A stretch of 64,000 nucleotides of DNA from Dioscorea cayenensis subsp. rotundata (GCF_009730915.1 NC_052480.1:806001-870000); one strand, 5' to 3'; numbered from the stretch's first letter, positions 1-11,683 are shown. The notes: generated by a model from the letters alone, not told the origin. Translations and numbers: made by a program.

Positions 1-545
1 TTATTTAAATATTTTAAATTAAGTTTTTCAAATTTTTATACGTAGGGGTATTTTGGTAAATACACATGTATTTTAAAATTGTAAAAAAAATAATTTTTAA
101 TATTATAATTTAATTATTTATTTATCTAAATACTTTAAATTAAATTTTTCAAAATTTTATACATAGGGGTATTTTGGTAAATACAAAAGTATTTTAAAAA
201 ATTATGAAAAAAACAATTTTTGATATTGTAATTTAATTATTTATTTACCTAAATACTTTAAGTTTTTTCAAATTTTTATACTAGGAGTATTTTGGTAAAT
301 ATAAAGGTATTTAAAAAAAAGTAAAAAAATAATTGTTGATATTATAATTTAATTATTTATTTATCTAAATACTTTAAATTATATTTTTCAAAATTTTATA
401 TGAAGGGTTATTTTGGTAAATACAAAGGTATTTTAAAAATTTATGAAAAAATAATTTTTAATATTATAATTTAATTATTTATTTATCTAAATATTTTAAA
501 TTATATTTTTAAAAATTTAATATGTAAAGGAGTATTTTTAGTAAA
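1..545. repeat. AT-rich tandem repeat, unit about 120 bp
   Basis: Five consecutive units begin near 3, 124, 245, 362 and 484, each opening with a variant of TATCTAAATACTTTAAATT. Each then carries a GTATTTTGGTAAATA motif and a poly-A/T stretch. Units differ by point changes and small indels. The last unit is partial and the array continues off the left edge. It has no coding potential and looks like a local satellite or minisatellite. Confidence 0.85.
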
Positions 546-1839
546 TTTGATATATTACTTTGAGGTGATTCTAGCAGTAGCTAAACATGGCGATGAAAGA
601 TTCTAGGGTAATATAAATTCTCAGACCAAACATGAGTAATCTCGCATTCTTCTGATATTTCGGACGTATAGACGTTTCTCGATCAGCATTCTTACGGTAA
701 TCTCATTCTGGTAGTAATATATCATTCTTGTGAATCGAGCGCTTAATGTAATTTAGGTATGTCCGGGATGTCTTTTTCTTGGATTCATCTCTCATAGGCA
801 TTTGTAATTCTTATATCTTGAGATGTCACATTGCACATACATTCAAACAACTAATAATTGCTTGCAAAATCATCTAACACCAACTTTCGCCCATCTACAG
901 TGTAATGTTACAAAAATTCAGTAAAACATTATACATAATATAGATAATATTAAAAAAAAACTCTTAGCAATATTATCTATATGCATAATATAGATAATCT
1001 TCTCATTATTTATGAAATGAGAAGATTGAAAATGAAATTAACATAGCATTGGTTTAAATTAGTATAAAAACTCTGAAAAGATAGGAGAAAAATTATACCT
1101 TCACCGATATAATAAGATAATGTATTTTTATGATTTGTACCTCCAATAATGAAAAAAAATAATTAAAAAACTATCAAAAATAAGAAAATATCCTAAATAT
1201 AAAATATGAATTAACAAGGGAAACAAATAGAGGAGACTGATCATTTGTTTTGTTATAATGCAACTGGGAAAAAAAATTTTCATTTAAAATAATAAGATAA
1301 ATATAATAGTTGATATATATAAAGTAAAAAAATTTTAAAAATATGGTTAAACTATATTTATTCATTAAAGTTAAAAAAACATAAAAGTGAAAGATAAACA
1401 GATGAGAAGACTACACATGCAAAATAATGCAACAAATCAAGAGAAAAAAGAAGAACATCACAAAACAAAGAAAAAGAATAAAACAACTAATTTAATAAAG
1501 ATAAATCACCAAGACAATAAAAAAATTTCTAAGAAATTAGAACGCATGCATTAGTTGGTCTAAAATTTTGCTCATTAATTGCCTGCCAATGGTAAAATTA
1601 AATTAATTTATAAATACAAGTCCAATTAACTATATATTATTATATTTTAGGATGTAATTAATGTGGCTTTCTTTCTTCATTCCTTGTATCAATCTAAGAT
1701 AAATGATTTAAATTCAAGAGAAAAAGAAAAGAAAAAAAGAACCAAGATAAATAATAATACGAAAAAAATATATATATATATATATATATACCATCACTAG
1801 CTGGGCAAATTTATTTATTTAAGCTAGAGCAAGCTCATC
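546..1839. other. Intergenic AT-rich DNA, no gene seen
   Basis: No coding signal is visible. It contains a small inverted repeat near 935-985 (ATAGATAATATT against AATATTATCTAT) and a (TA)n run at about 1768-1791. The right part is probably the 3' flank of the lectin gene that follows on the minus strand. Confidence 0.6.
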
Positions 1840-2079
1840 ACTTACTTCCTCCACATCTGAGGATTAAGAAGAAAGTAGCAGCAGCTGTATTCTCTAGTTA
1901 GCTAGCAAGCCAAACAGATACAAGCCCCGCCATGCAAGAACTTAATACAGTACAAATAAAACATGCAGAACTTAAGACAGAACAAAGGAGCACAGATCGA
2001 ACTTAATACATATCACAAGAAAGCACATGCATAATAAACCATCTCCATATATAGTACGTAATAGCATGCAGAAGTCTAG

Positions 2080-2935
2080 TTAAGCAGTCACCATCTTGAT
2101 ATTCTCAGCAGCAGCAGCAGCGGAAGCAGCAGGAGGAGTAAGCAATCGCTGAAATCCATAAATATCAATCCTACCATTATATCGAAGAGTGGCAACAAGA
2201 AGACTGGTTTCCGGAGTTGGATATCCACCAGTCCACTGTGTAACAAGAGTTGATCCATCATATCCTTGGAGAAGAAGCTCTCCATATGTGAAAAGAAGGA
2301 AGCATCCGGTTAAATTATCATACACTCGTGGGGTAACCCATATTATCACACCAGTATCAACGTATGATACAACGAGTGTACAATCTTTAGTAATACTAGC
2401 TTCAACATTGCCATTTTGTGCAATAACACCAGTGTCGTCATTAATGATTATTTGAGAAGATGTAATAAAGGTATCTGAGGTGCCTGCCTTGAGCATTCCT
2501 TGTTTAAGGGTAGTAGTGGGGATGGGGACGCCATTGTTCCATGTGGCAGGGCCGTAGATGGCAGCCAAGCCTCCTACGAATAGTAAAGCGTAATCTCCCT
2601 CTTGGCCCTGGTCGTAGATGGTTTGATTTTTAGCTGGCTCATCGCTGGGGGTCAGTACGAATTGGCCGAATTTGTTGAGCTGAAGGATACAGTTTGATGT
2701 AGTGGTGCTTGTCTGGTAGTCAGTGACTAGGATGTCGGATAAGTAGACGGTAAGGCTGCAGTCGTTGGATAGGGATAAAACTGCATTACCGTCGGTGAGG
2801 TTTTGGCCGCCGGTGAGGTATTGGTCGGGTTCCGAGAACAAGGCTGGGAGTTCATCAGGGTGGGAGGATGATGGGAGGATGAGAAGACTAATTAGAGCAA
2901 GGGATTAATGGGAGGAGATGGTGGTGATCAACCAT
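2080..2935 (-). CDS. Bulb-type (GNA-like) lectin with two B-lectin domains; frame offset in the signal peptide
   Basis: A single-exon secreted lectin of the monocot mannose-binding type. The open frame from 2904 to 2080 begins with a hydrophobic signal-like stretch (ALISLLILPSSS), then two tandem beta-prism domains of about 110 residues each (starting LFSEPDQYLTGGQNLTDG and MLKAGTSDTFITSS), then an Ala-rich tail. Family proteins are usually vacuolar or extracellular storage or defence lectins. The canonical QxDxNxVxY sugar sites are degenerate: the first retains D-C-S-L-T-V-Y and the second D-C-T-L-V-V, so mannose binding is doubtful. The only suitable ATG (2935-2933) is one base out of frame with the lectin, because TAA at 2907-2905 closes the lectin frame upstream and TAG at 2890-2888 closes the ATG frame. 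One extra base between them, or an assembly error, would explain this. Confidence 0.85.
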
Positions 2936-3003
2936 AATTAATTGGTACTTTTAATTGGGTTATTGGATACTTTGATCAGTTTGTGTGAGTTTGAGCTGCA
3001 AGG

Positions 3004-3020
3004 TTGCATGGTATTTATAG
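3004..3020 (-). promoter_or_regulatory. TATA box and overlapping RY motif of the lectin gene
   Basis: On the minus strand CTATAAATAC (3020-3011) lies about 75 bp upstream of the ATG at 2935. It is followed at once by CATGCA (3010-3005), the RY core recognised by B3-domain factors in seed and storage genes. The position fits a core promoter with transcription starting near 2985. The functional meaning of the RY core is inference. Confidence 0.5.
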
Positions 3021-4660
3021 ATGGGAGGAAAGGTGCAATTGTCAAAGCCCACAGGGAAGGAAATTGAATAGTTGAGGGATGGTTTGGTCAATTTAATTGC
3101 TTGCAATGAAGGTCACATGCTTGGTTTGTTTGTTTGTTTTTTTACAAAAAGAACTATCTAAAAACTACGTAATACAAAGCAAAAACTAGTAATTCAGCTT
3201 TGTTTGAGATCCAGTACAGTATTGAAGCAATATATTTATATATGAGCTAATTAATTAATTAACTTGGTGTGAATCCTTGCTTTGTTTGAGATCCATATAT
3301 ATATATATATATATATATTATATTTTCCTTCTCTTTTCCTTCATTATTTTTTCTTTAATTTTCTCTTCCTTCAGGAGGAGACACAACCTCAATTAATGTT
3401 TGCATGAATATTTTAAAGCTAACAGATGCTTAACCAAAGTTCATGGGTAAGGAGTTAAGTCATATATATATACATAAATATGTACATGTATACAATCATA
3501 AAAAGTAGTTATATTTTTTGAAAGCAAGTTAATTTAATTGTGAGCTTTGTCTTCAAAGATATAATAATCACGCAACATACTTTGTCAAGTGGTTGGGCTA
3601 GTTAAATGAAAGGTGAATCTTTTGCTTTTAGCTTCTTAGATACAAGAGTGATCGAGATTGTTATTTATGGATTTAATTAAACATGTTTTTTTATGATGAT
3701 TTGTTTTTTTAATTTATTTTTTCTACTTCTTTTAATTGTTGCTGAGAAGAGATCAAGATGGTGACTATTGTCTGAGTTGTTTCATGTTCGCGTAAAACAT
3801 GCACGCATGCAGGTGTTCAGGTTACATGGTTTTTTCTTCTTTATTTAACAGATGAACTGAGTGAGAATTAATAATCTAATTGTTTTTTATCTATGTATGT
3901 ATATATTTATATTTTGCTTGAATAAATTAATCAGTTCTTGTGGAGATATTATTATTTTCTCACTAAGAGCTCCAAAAGTTTAATGTGCTTGCTATAAGCA
4001 ATGCTATTTTTAAAACTGAGTTTACATAATTGCGTTTTCCATTCATTATCACTATTTTTTTCTTAAGAATATCAAAATTACAATCTTGAGGTCAAAGCTA
4101 GCTAGCTTGTCTAGGGTAGAGTCATTAAAAAGCCAAATGAAACAAAGTAAAAGAGTTTTTGCTTGTGTAAAATCCTCTGTACGTAGAATCATAACAAATG
4201 TTAGTAAGACTCGGATATGATGAATGTCTAAACAATGCATGCATGGCGCACAAGAAATTAACAAACTCTAAGTTACTTAAGAGTTAAGACTGATTCATTC
4301 TAGACATATTATCAACTACTTTTCATTATTGTTAGCTTGATGTCATATCTATGCATGTCTTGAAGAGAACTTTTCCCCCTAAAGGTATGTTTGCCCATCT
4401 CAGTGGTACCACGGCACGCATATTAATTAAAGAAACAAGACCCTGAAAAGAAAACATCAAAGAAAAATAAATTTTATTATAGATTTCCACATAAAATTAT
4501 ATAAAATAATTTAATATTTAATTGGGATTTAACTAAGGTTAGTTTAGAAGCTGAAAGAGTATCTTTGGCCTCTCATTAGAATTAGAACATGTTGGTTTTC
4601 AGAATAATCCCTTTAATATATTTGCTTAGATCACACACGTTGGTCTAGTTTGTCCATTAA
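3021..4660. other. Intergenic DNA upstream of the lectin gene
   Basis: AT-rich, with a (TA)n run at 3297-3319 and no convincing coding exon on either strand. The short frames here lack any recognisable family motif. Confidence 0.55.
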
Positions 4661-5278
4661 TAATAAGTTTTTTTTTAATAAAAGTGGATAAACCATAAAT
4701 TTATTAGAAAAAAGAGAGAAACAGAGAGCACCAAGTACAGAAGTAAAATAAACCAAACTGGCAAACAACAATAAGAGAAGCTGGTATTCTCACCAGGGAT
4801 GAGAATAACAGTAAACAGAACTAGAAAATAAAAGCAATAATGAAGATGAGGGAAAAGATAATGAGCTGAGCTGGCGAAGTCCACCATCTGGAGACAAAGG
4901 CCTGTCCAGCAACAAAAGAAAAGCAGATTACTCCCGGTCTGTGGTATGTGCCATTTCACCTGTAGAATCAGTGGATCTGGAGCTCAGAAGTTAAGGGAAC
5001 GCTTGATCTTTTGAGTAGCATCAGATGGTTCATGCTAAAAAGGCACCAAGTCTGCAGAAATCCAAAAAAGAAGCATGTTAGCTGTCCTATAGAGTATAGA
5101 AGTAATGGATGAATATTTTTGGTTAAAAATACGATTGTTGCGTTCCAGCCAGATATTCCAGAATATGGCTCTAGTGCATAGGTCCGAGAGTATCCTTGAA
5201 GTAGAATTTAAGGAGGGGATCCAAATGGTCCAGATGTTATAGACAGAGGATGGGAGAGTAGCAACAATTAATAAGTTT
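4661..5278 (-). mobile_element. 5'-truncated LINE (non-LTR retrotransposon) tail
   Basis: Read on the minus strand, 5260-5090 encodes a degraded stretch resembling the zinc-binding C-terminus of plant LINE reverse transcriptases (CTRAIFWNIWLERNNRIF). Untranslated sequence follows, ending in a poly-A seen as poly-T at 4669-4677. The 10-mer TAATAAGTTT occurs at both 4661-4670 and 5269-5278 and is a likely target-site duplication. Only about 0.6 kb of the element is present. Two other loci (22861-22930 and 54831-54900) carry a similar 3' tail. Confidence 0.75.
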
Positions 5279-5560
5279 AAAAACCAAAATAGTCTGGGTA
5301 TGTTTTTTATTTGGCCCTAGCACTGAGTTTTTATATTTTCAATTCTTCTACTTTTAAAAGTGAGTAAAACAAGTTCAAAAATGTAATCCACCTCAATTCT
5401 ACCATTTTATTTAGATGACATAATTCACATTATAACATTTATTAAATAATTTAAATTCTAAAAAATAATAAAAAAACTTAAGTTTAGATGTAGATTTAAA
5501 CCCCGAATCCAAATTTAAACCAGCAAGTCCCCTCTTCTTTTTCTCCTCCTCCTCATCAAA

Positions 5561-6180
5561 CACTACAAGAAAAATCCTATATCGGCACGGAAAAATTGGC
5601 ACTGAAAAAAATCGTGACAAATTTGTCACAACATTTGATACGAAACTAACTAACTATGTCAAATATATAATTTTTTTAAGATAATTTTTTTAATTATGTT
5701 CCAAATACCGTGCCAAATATACAAATTTGATAAATTTAGCATGACAGTGCCAAATGTATTGCTTATTTTAAAATAATTTATTAATACTCGTGGAAAATAT
5801 CATGTCAAAAACCTACATATAATAATATATTAATACCGTGGCAAATATCGTGTCAAAAACCTACATACAATAATATATTAATACCGTGCCAAATACCGTA
5901 CCAAAAATATAAATATATTAATATGTTAATACAGTGCGAAATAGTGTGACAAAAAACAAAAATATAATAATACATTTATATCGTGCCAAATGCCTCGCCA
6001 AAATATAAATATAATAATATATTAAATCCGTGCCAAATACCGTCCCAAAAATATAAATATAATAATATATTAATATTATATCAAATACCATACCAAAAAT
6101 ATAAATATAATAATATATTAATCTCGTGCCAAATAACGTACCAAAAATATAACAATATTTAAAAAAATTAGACCAGGTAA
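5561..6180 (+). mobile_element. CACTA (En/Spm-like) transposon end with subterminal repeats
   Basis: Begins exactly with CACTACAAGAAAAA, the classic CACTA-superfamily terminus. From about 5770 to 6155 a unit of about 60 bp containing CCGTGCCAAATACCGTACC followed by ATAAATATAATAATATATTA recurs roughly seven times, as expected for transposase-binding subterminal repeats. No matching inverted end (TTTTTCTTGTAGTG) and no transposase were seen, so it is a broken or solo end. Confidence 0.7.
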
Positions 6181-6451
6181 AAAAAAAAAAAAATTGTGTG
6201 TGGGATGGTTCTCTCCCCATTGTCAATATGTGTATGTATACATACACATGTCATGACAACCGTAAGTTAAAGGCTAAACTATCAGCACTTCATCACAGAA
6301 TCCCGATCTCGATGCAAATGAATACATGAATTTCCAAATGAATCTATCATCACTTCATCACGGAATCCCAGTCTCGATTCAAACACACCACCGATTAATT
6401 AAATTTTCTTCCCATTTTCTCTCCTTCCTCTCTCTCTCTCTCTCTCTCTCT

Positions 6452-6981
6452 TGTTGTAAAATGTAGGACCGAATATAGCATTACTGCAGCAAAATAAATG
6501 AAAAGAAATGCTGAAAAATAAAGAACACAAAGATGTTACGTGGAAAACCCCTAAATAATTAGGGTAAAAACCACGGGCAAGGATAGAAGAATTTACTAAG
6601 TAGAAAAATTCCAGGAGTTACAAACTCTTACTAATAACAAGGAGAAAACCAGTACTCTCTCTCTTATACTAAGAGATTGGACTAACTCTCAAAATATTTT
6701 TTTTTCCACACTTTCCTTTTCTCTCTAATTTCCTCTCACTCTCACTTGTTGGTTGTGTGTAAGAATGAGAATAAGCTCACATATATATAGGCCAACTAAA
6801 ACCACCATTTTCCTTAAACACATGGGCACTAATCCATGGATTAAGTTCATGGTTTAGGTTAATGGTTTAAGCCAGCCATTGTTTGGGTGATCCATGGATT
6901 AAGAGGAGTTGGATTTGGGCTAATGGATTATAATCCATTGGTTTGTTCCATTGGTTTTGGGCCAATGGGTTTATGCCAACA
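6452..6981 (-). mobile_element. Solo LTR, probably Ty1/copia
   Basis: About 530 bp bounded by TGTTG and CAACA. Read on the minus strand it runs from TGTTGGCATAAACCC through a TATA-like CCTATATATATGTGAG to an end at CTACATTTTACAACA, with the GGGTTTTCCACGT block common in plant copia LTRs. No primer-binding site or polypurine tract adjoins it. The flanking pentamers TCTCT and TCTTT match at four of five bases, so an imperfect target-site duplication is possible. A (CT)n tract lies immediately to its left. Confidence 0.6.
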
Positions 6982-6986
6982 TCTTT

Positions 6987-8220
6987 ATGTGTGATACCCT
7001 CTTGAGAAAGTTCGAAGAGCTTCTTGTTTGTCGTAAATCCTCGCATTCGTGTGCTACTTTGGATCTCCATCTTCTTCCGATCTCGTCGTCTCTCTTCATC
7101 TTGGAGTTGATTAGATCTCGATTTGTGAAACCCTTGAAGTTTGCGCTTGATCAAGGTATCTTTCTTTGGTTTTTTCATCGATTGAATTGTTCTAGGGCTT
7201 CGGTTTGATGCATTAAGGTGTTTGATCTCGTGTTTTGATGTGTTTGTCATGATTTGTGGTATTTAGGGTTGGAATTTGTTAAGAGCTCAAATTCTTGCTC
7301 CTCTCTGCCCCTTAATTTGCACAGCCACATCCCTCTAGCCGCTCCTACAAAAAGCACAAAAAGAAAAGAGCAAGACTTCTTTCCACCGAAGCCGCCTCAG
7401 CATTAATTGAGAGGTAATCTTCTTTGTTCACTATACCTTGCAATGAGGATAAATAATTAATGTACATTTACATGATATGATAGGTGTGTATATAATATAA
7501 TATGCATATATAAAGAATGGTTAGCTAGAATAGATAAGGACTGACTGTGATAGTAATGGTGTTTGAAAAAAAAATCTATAAAAAGACATTTTTGAAGAAA
7601 TCCTTGTTTTTGCTTACCACCTTGACAAAAACTAGAATTCAGATGAACTCATATGTATATATATATTCTTGTGAAACCTGTAGGCTAACTAGAATGAGTT
7701 ACTAAGTTAATTGTTAACTTGATGATATTGAGGTTTCATTGGAGTTTTATTGTTTAAACTGGTTCTACATGCATAACAATTTAATTGATGATATTAAACT
7801 TCGGAGTTTTATTGTTAACTTGTGTTTTGATATTAAACTGGTTCTACATGCATAACAAGTTAATTGTTAACTTTGGGATTGTTTCATTTAATTAATTCTT
7901 TTGAATTCTTATCAAGAAATGACTGATTGGGATTGTTTCATTTAATTAATGCTTTGGAGTACACTTATGAATTTGATTTCTTTGGTACTAAGTCAGGGCA
8001 TATCAGTTTCTAGTCTTTGCAGGTAATGTGCTGCATGGATTTAAGTTGTATACTATAGGTTGAAAAGGTTTTAGCAGTAATTTAGGATTTAATCAATTAA
8101 AAAATATTGAAATTGCAGTAAAACTTGGGGTGCATTTATTAAATTTGGGGTACAGAAGAATTCAGGTAAATTGCAGTTTCCAATCTTCTATACATAGTCT
8201 TAACATCTTTGACATGCACC
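6987..8220. other. Intergenic DNA with local duplications
   Basis: No clear gene. At 7750-7950 the strings AACTGGTTCTACATGCATAA (two copies about 77 bp apart) and GGGATTGTTTCATTTAATTA (two copies about 53 bp apart) show small tandem duplications. Part of it may be the decayed 5' region of the LRR pseudogene that follows. Confidence 0.5.
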
Positions 8221-9085
8221 AGGATTGTCAACGACAATAACTTCAATGGAAGCATTCCTTCAACACTGAACCTAGTGCCGACATTAGATGCTCTGTAAGT
8301 TTATCTAAAGAGAAATTAACAAATGCAATGCATTGAGATTTACTACTTGAAACATTCTAACATGCGTCTCGACCGAAATAAATTAACCGGGCCAGTACCT
8401 CCTACCCTTAACAGCCTTGCTAGCATTAAGGAACTGTGAGAAGAAATATTTTTGTTGAAAACTTTATAATGTTTCATGTAAATAATATACGATCAGTGAT
8501 CATTGTTTCCATTTCAGGTATTTATCGAATAATATGTTATCTGGTCCTTGCCAAACTTAGTTGGAATGGATGCACTCTCTTATGTGTAAGTGCTAGATTT
8601 TTCGATGATTTCGAATCACTTTGCTGATTTTTTAATAATTAGTTTTTTTGCTTTTCGAGGACTTGAGTAACAATTCCTTTGGTGCATTAGATGTGCCTCC
8701 ATGGTTCTCAACCTTGCCATCTTTGACAACACTGTACATCACTATCTCTTTCTCTGGATTATTCATTCAACTTAATATTTCTAATGTGCATATGTTTAAA
8801 CTGCAGATTACTCGAAAAAACACATGTTCAAGGCCGGTACCGAAAGACAACTATATAGTTTTTTTCACCATTACTAGATCGCGTAAGTCTTGGTCTTCTT
8901 CGAATGTTCATTTATCTAATGAGTATAGTCTTGCATTAACTAACTACAAGGAATACAAACGGCTAAAAAATAACTCATTATCAATGCAAGTCTTGGTCTT
9001 CTTCGAATTTTATCTAATGAGTATAGTCTTGATTTAACTAACTACAACATACAAACAGCTAAAAATATTAAACTAGGGATTGTTC
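8221..9085 (+). pseudogene. Fragment of an LRR receptor-like kinase (LRR-VIII type ectodomain), disrupted
   Basis: Five short exon-like blocks match consecutive leucine-rich repeats of the LRR-VIII receptor kinases. They are 8221-8295 (NNFNGSIPSTLN), 8364-8436 (RLDRNKLTGPVPPTLNSL), 8518-8590 (YLSNNMLSGP), 8660-8738 (DLSNNSFGALDVPPWFSTL) and 8805-8850 (LLEKTHVQG). Intron-like spacing is kept, but several splice sites are damaged. Single bases are missing within GGTCCTTGCC and GGCCGGTACC, and the transmembrane and kinase parts are absent. The last block and its downstream flank are locally duplicated. It is a dead relic of a larger gene. Confidence 0.8.
8885..9085 (+). repeat. Tandem duplication, about 103-bp offset
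   Basis: AAGTCTTGGTCTTCTTCGAAT at 8885 recurs at 8988, and the following ATCTAATGAGTATAGTCTTG and ACTAACTACAA strings recur with it. A third, partial match to the preceding TTGTTCAAGGCC block lies near 9079. Confidence 0.8.
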
Positions 9086-9241
9086 AAGGCCAGTTATCAG
9101 CACAACTATTTAGTTTTTCATCTTTATTCACATGATATCATATCTACATTGCACGGATACAGAGAAACAAACAAAGCCAATTCACTGCAGTAACAGTACG
9201 TACCACTAGGCCCATGCACACTGTCACACATCTTGAACCCC

Positions 9242-9301
<60 letters not shown>
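9242..9301. repeat. (TTA)n microsatellite
   Basis: About 20 uninterrupted TTA units. Read on the minus strand it gives a spurious poly-Asn frame, which is not a gene. Confidence 0.95.
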
Positions 9302-9302
<1 letters not shown>

Positions 9303-9530
9303 CAAGCAACAAAAGTAACAAACAAATAGACAAACAGTTTGCAGAAACTAAACAGTAGCAGCAGTGTCAACCAGATCCTCAACCACATACAGCAAACCAG
9401 AGCCTGAGTTTAATAGGAAGTCAAAGAGAAGGCTAGAAGCTTCCCCAACAGTTAATCTTTTGGTAAGTACATTGTCACTTTCCCCCAAGACATGCCTTCT
9501 CTTTCATTCCTACAATTCAAAATGCATTCA

Positions 9531-9981
9531 GGGGTTGTTTGGATTGGCTTTTAAAAAAAGTGTTTTTTTTTTAATTTTGTAGAAGCACTTTTGGAAAAAG
9601 TATTTTTAGAATAAATTAAGTGCTTATGCATATTTTTTTTGTTTGGATATATTAGTTTCAGAAGCACTTCTGTAGTAGTGAAAATGTTTGGATGTTTAGT
9701 TGAAAAGTACTTTTACAGCAACAAATTACTAAAATGCCCTTTTACTAGATTGACTAAGGGCAGTTTAGTAAATGCACTTAACCAAATAGCTTATCAAAAA
9801 CAGCTTATTTTCATAAGTTGGTCTTTTAGCGACTTTATAAATAAAAGTTGTATTTGAGCTATTTTTACGACTCACTTATTCAAAAAGTTCCCATCCAAAC
9901 ATAATAACAAAACCCTCATAAGCGACTTAACTTATAAAATAAGTGCTTTTAGATCAGCAATAAGCTGATCCAAACAACACC
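9531..9981. mobile_element. Tourist/PIF-Harbinger-like MITE
   Basis: A 451-bp element without coding capacity. Its ends are inverted: GGGGTTGTTTGGAT on the left, and the right end reads GGTGTTGTTTGGAT on the opposite strand. Both ends are flanked by TCA (9528-9530 and 9982-9984), consistent with a 3-bp target-site duplication. A (TA)n run follows at 10012-10036. Confidence 0.75.
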
Positions 9982-10005
9982 TCAATATCTAGTCTCCTCT
10001 ATTAA

Positions 10006-10036
<31 letters not shown>

Positions 10037-10039
<3 letters not shown>

Positions 10040-11300
10040 TGCATATAATATCAGCAATCTTTAAAGAGCAGTGGTTGTGGATGGAGGGCTATGGTGGAAG
10101 ATGACCTTGGGTTTTTGGATGTGGAAGAGAAAGAAAAAAAAAAGGATTTAAAGTTTTTTTCATCATTTATTTTATTTTAAATTATTTAATAAATTTTTTA
10201 TTTTAAAATATGCCACATTAGTTAATTAGATGGCAAAATTAAGACACGTTATGTTTTTGGACTCAATTTCAAAATTTGAGAGATTCAAAATAATAAAACA
10301 CTAGTGTTAAGGCCAAAAGGATCAAAACAAAGAAAAGTAAAAGAAACTATCCAATGATTAAACTTAGTTAATTCTTTTTAAAAAAATGCCAATTTCATTT
10401 GAGTTGTTGAGGTTGTGAATTTATTATGTCAAAGTAGCTAAATAGAATTTTTTGATGGTGAAATAATAAAAGGAATTGTTGGACTTTCCCGAAATAACAG
10501 AAAAGGGAGTTTTTTTAAAAAATAGTAAATATTTCCCTACAGAAGAATATTTTTTTATTTAAAATATAAAAAAATTGATTACCCAAAATTTAAGAGAGAC
10601 AAGAAAAAAGTGGCCAAAGATAATCCATAAAGAGTGATGAATATGAAGGCTCTCTTGAGATCAAGATGGTTGATGAGGGAGAAAACTAGCATGAGTCATG
10701 ACAACGATGAAGTGCTAAGTTATTTTTCTTTTAAAACTATATTTTTTTTGAACTATAAATATTATTAGTTTTATTTATATAATTTATTAAATTGAATAAA
10801 AATAAATTATATATTGAAACGTTAATGCAACAATTATTTTCAACATTTTTTAAATGACGTCCAATTCAAATCAGAAAAAAATAAGTGTCAAGAACACAAG
10901 GACCATATTAATTTCCGATTAATATTAGAAGGATAGAATCTCCCATATCTATATAGAAAAAAATTCTCTAATATTTAAATTTACATAAAAAAATATTTAT
11001 TATTATTAATTTTAAAATTTGATATATGATATATGATAAATAATATTATAATCTATTAAATAAAATACTTTAATTTATCATGTTGTAAATTAACATATTT
11101 TATATTTTAAAATTTTAAAATTTATTTTAAAATATTAATTAAATAAAAGATAAGTTTTATTATCATGCAAAAATAATATTATTGTAAAATTTTATTTAGG
11201 TTTTTACGTAGTTTGAGATGTCATAGTATATATATATATATATACATTTGCCGTTTAATGTTAATTTTTTATATTTAAAAAAAAAAACCAATTACCACTG
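10037..11300. other. AT-rich intergenic DNA
   Basis: Very AT-rich, with no recognisable exon or complete element. It ends at the more GC-rich block that begins the 5' region of the RRM/valyl-tRNA synthetase gene, around 11310-11683. Confidence 0.55.
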
Positions 11301-11309
11301 GCTTTAATC

Positions 11310-11683
11310 TGATGTTCATTGCACGAATCTTGATGTTAATCCGACGTTCAAAATTGGATGGCCTGCGACGGGCTTTGAATAAAGACGGCAGCGAGTGCGG
11401 CAATGGAAGCCGTCTAGGGCAAAGTCCTCGCATTTCTCACCCTAATCCCGCCAATCCGAGAAGCAAATCGAGATTCCCAAAAACCCTAGCAATCACCTTC
11501 ATGCCTCTCAATCGATCTCATTAGTTGCATCCCAGAACCTCGAAAAGCTTCAAGTTTTTTCAAGCTCTTCTTTTTCCGGGTATTTTGTGTTCGAGGTTCT
11601 CAGAACTCGCTGGATTTCTTTGATTCTAAGCAAGGGGTTATAGATTTGATGTTTATGTTGTTTTCAATGTAGTTTGATCGAAG
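11310..11683 (+). promoter_or_regulatory. 5' leader region of the RRM/valyl-tRNA synthetase gene
   Basis: More GC-rich than the flank, with AAACCCTAG-type motifs common in promoters of plant translation-machinery genes (AAAAACCCTAGC near 11475). It probably holds the transcription start and 5' UTR, but no firm TATA box or start can be assigned. A leader intron is possible. Confidence 0.4.

Noticed and set aside
1..545. Regular repeats considered as a CRISPR array
   Set aside because: The whole unit repeats without unique spacers, and this is plant nuclear DNA.
9124..9333. Minus-strand frame with poly-Asn
   Set aside because: It is produced by the (TTA)n microsatellite.
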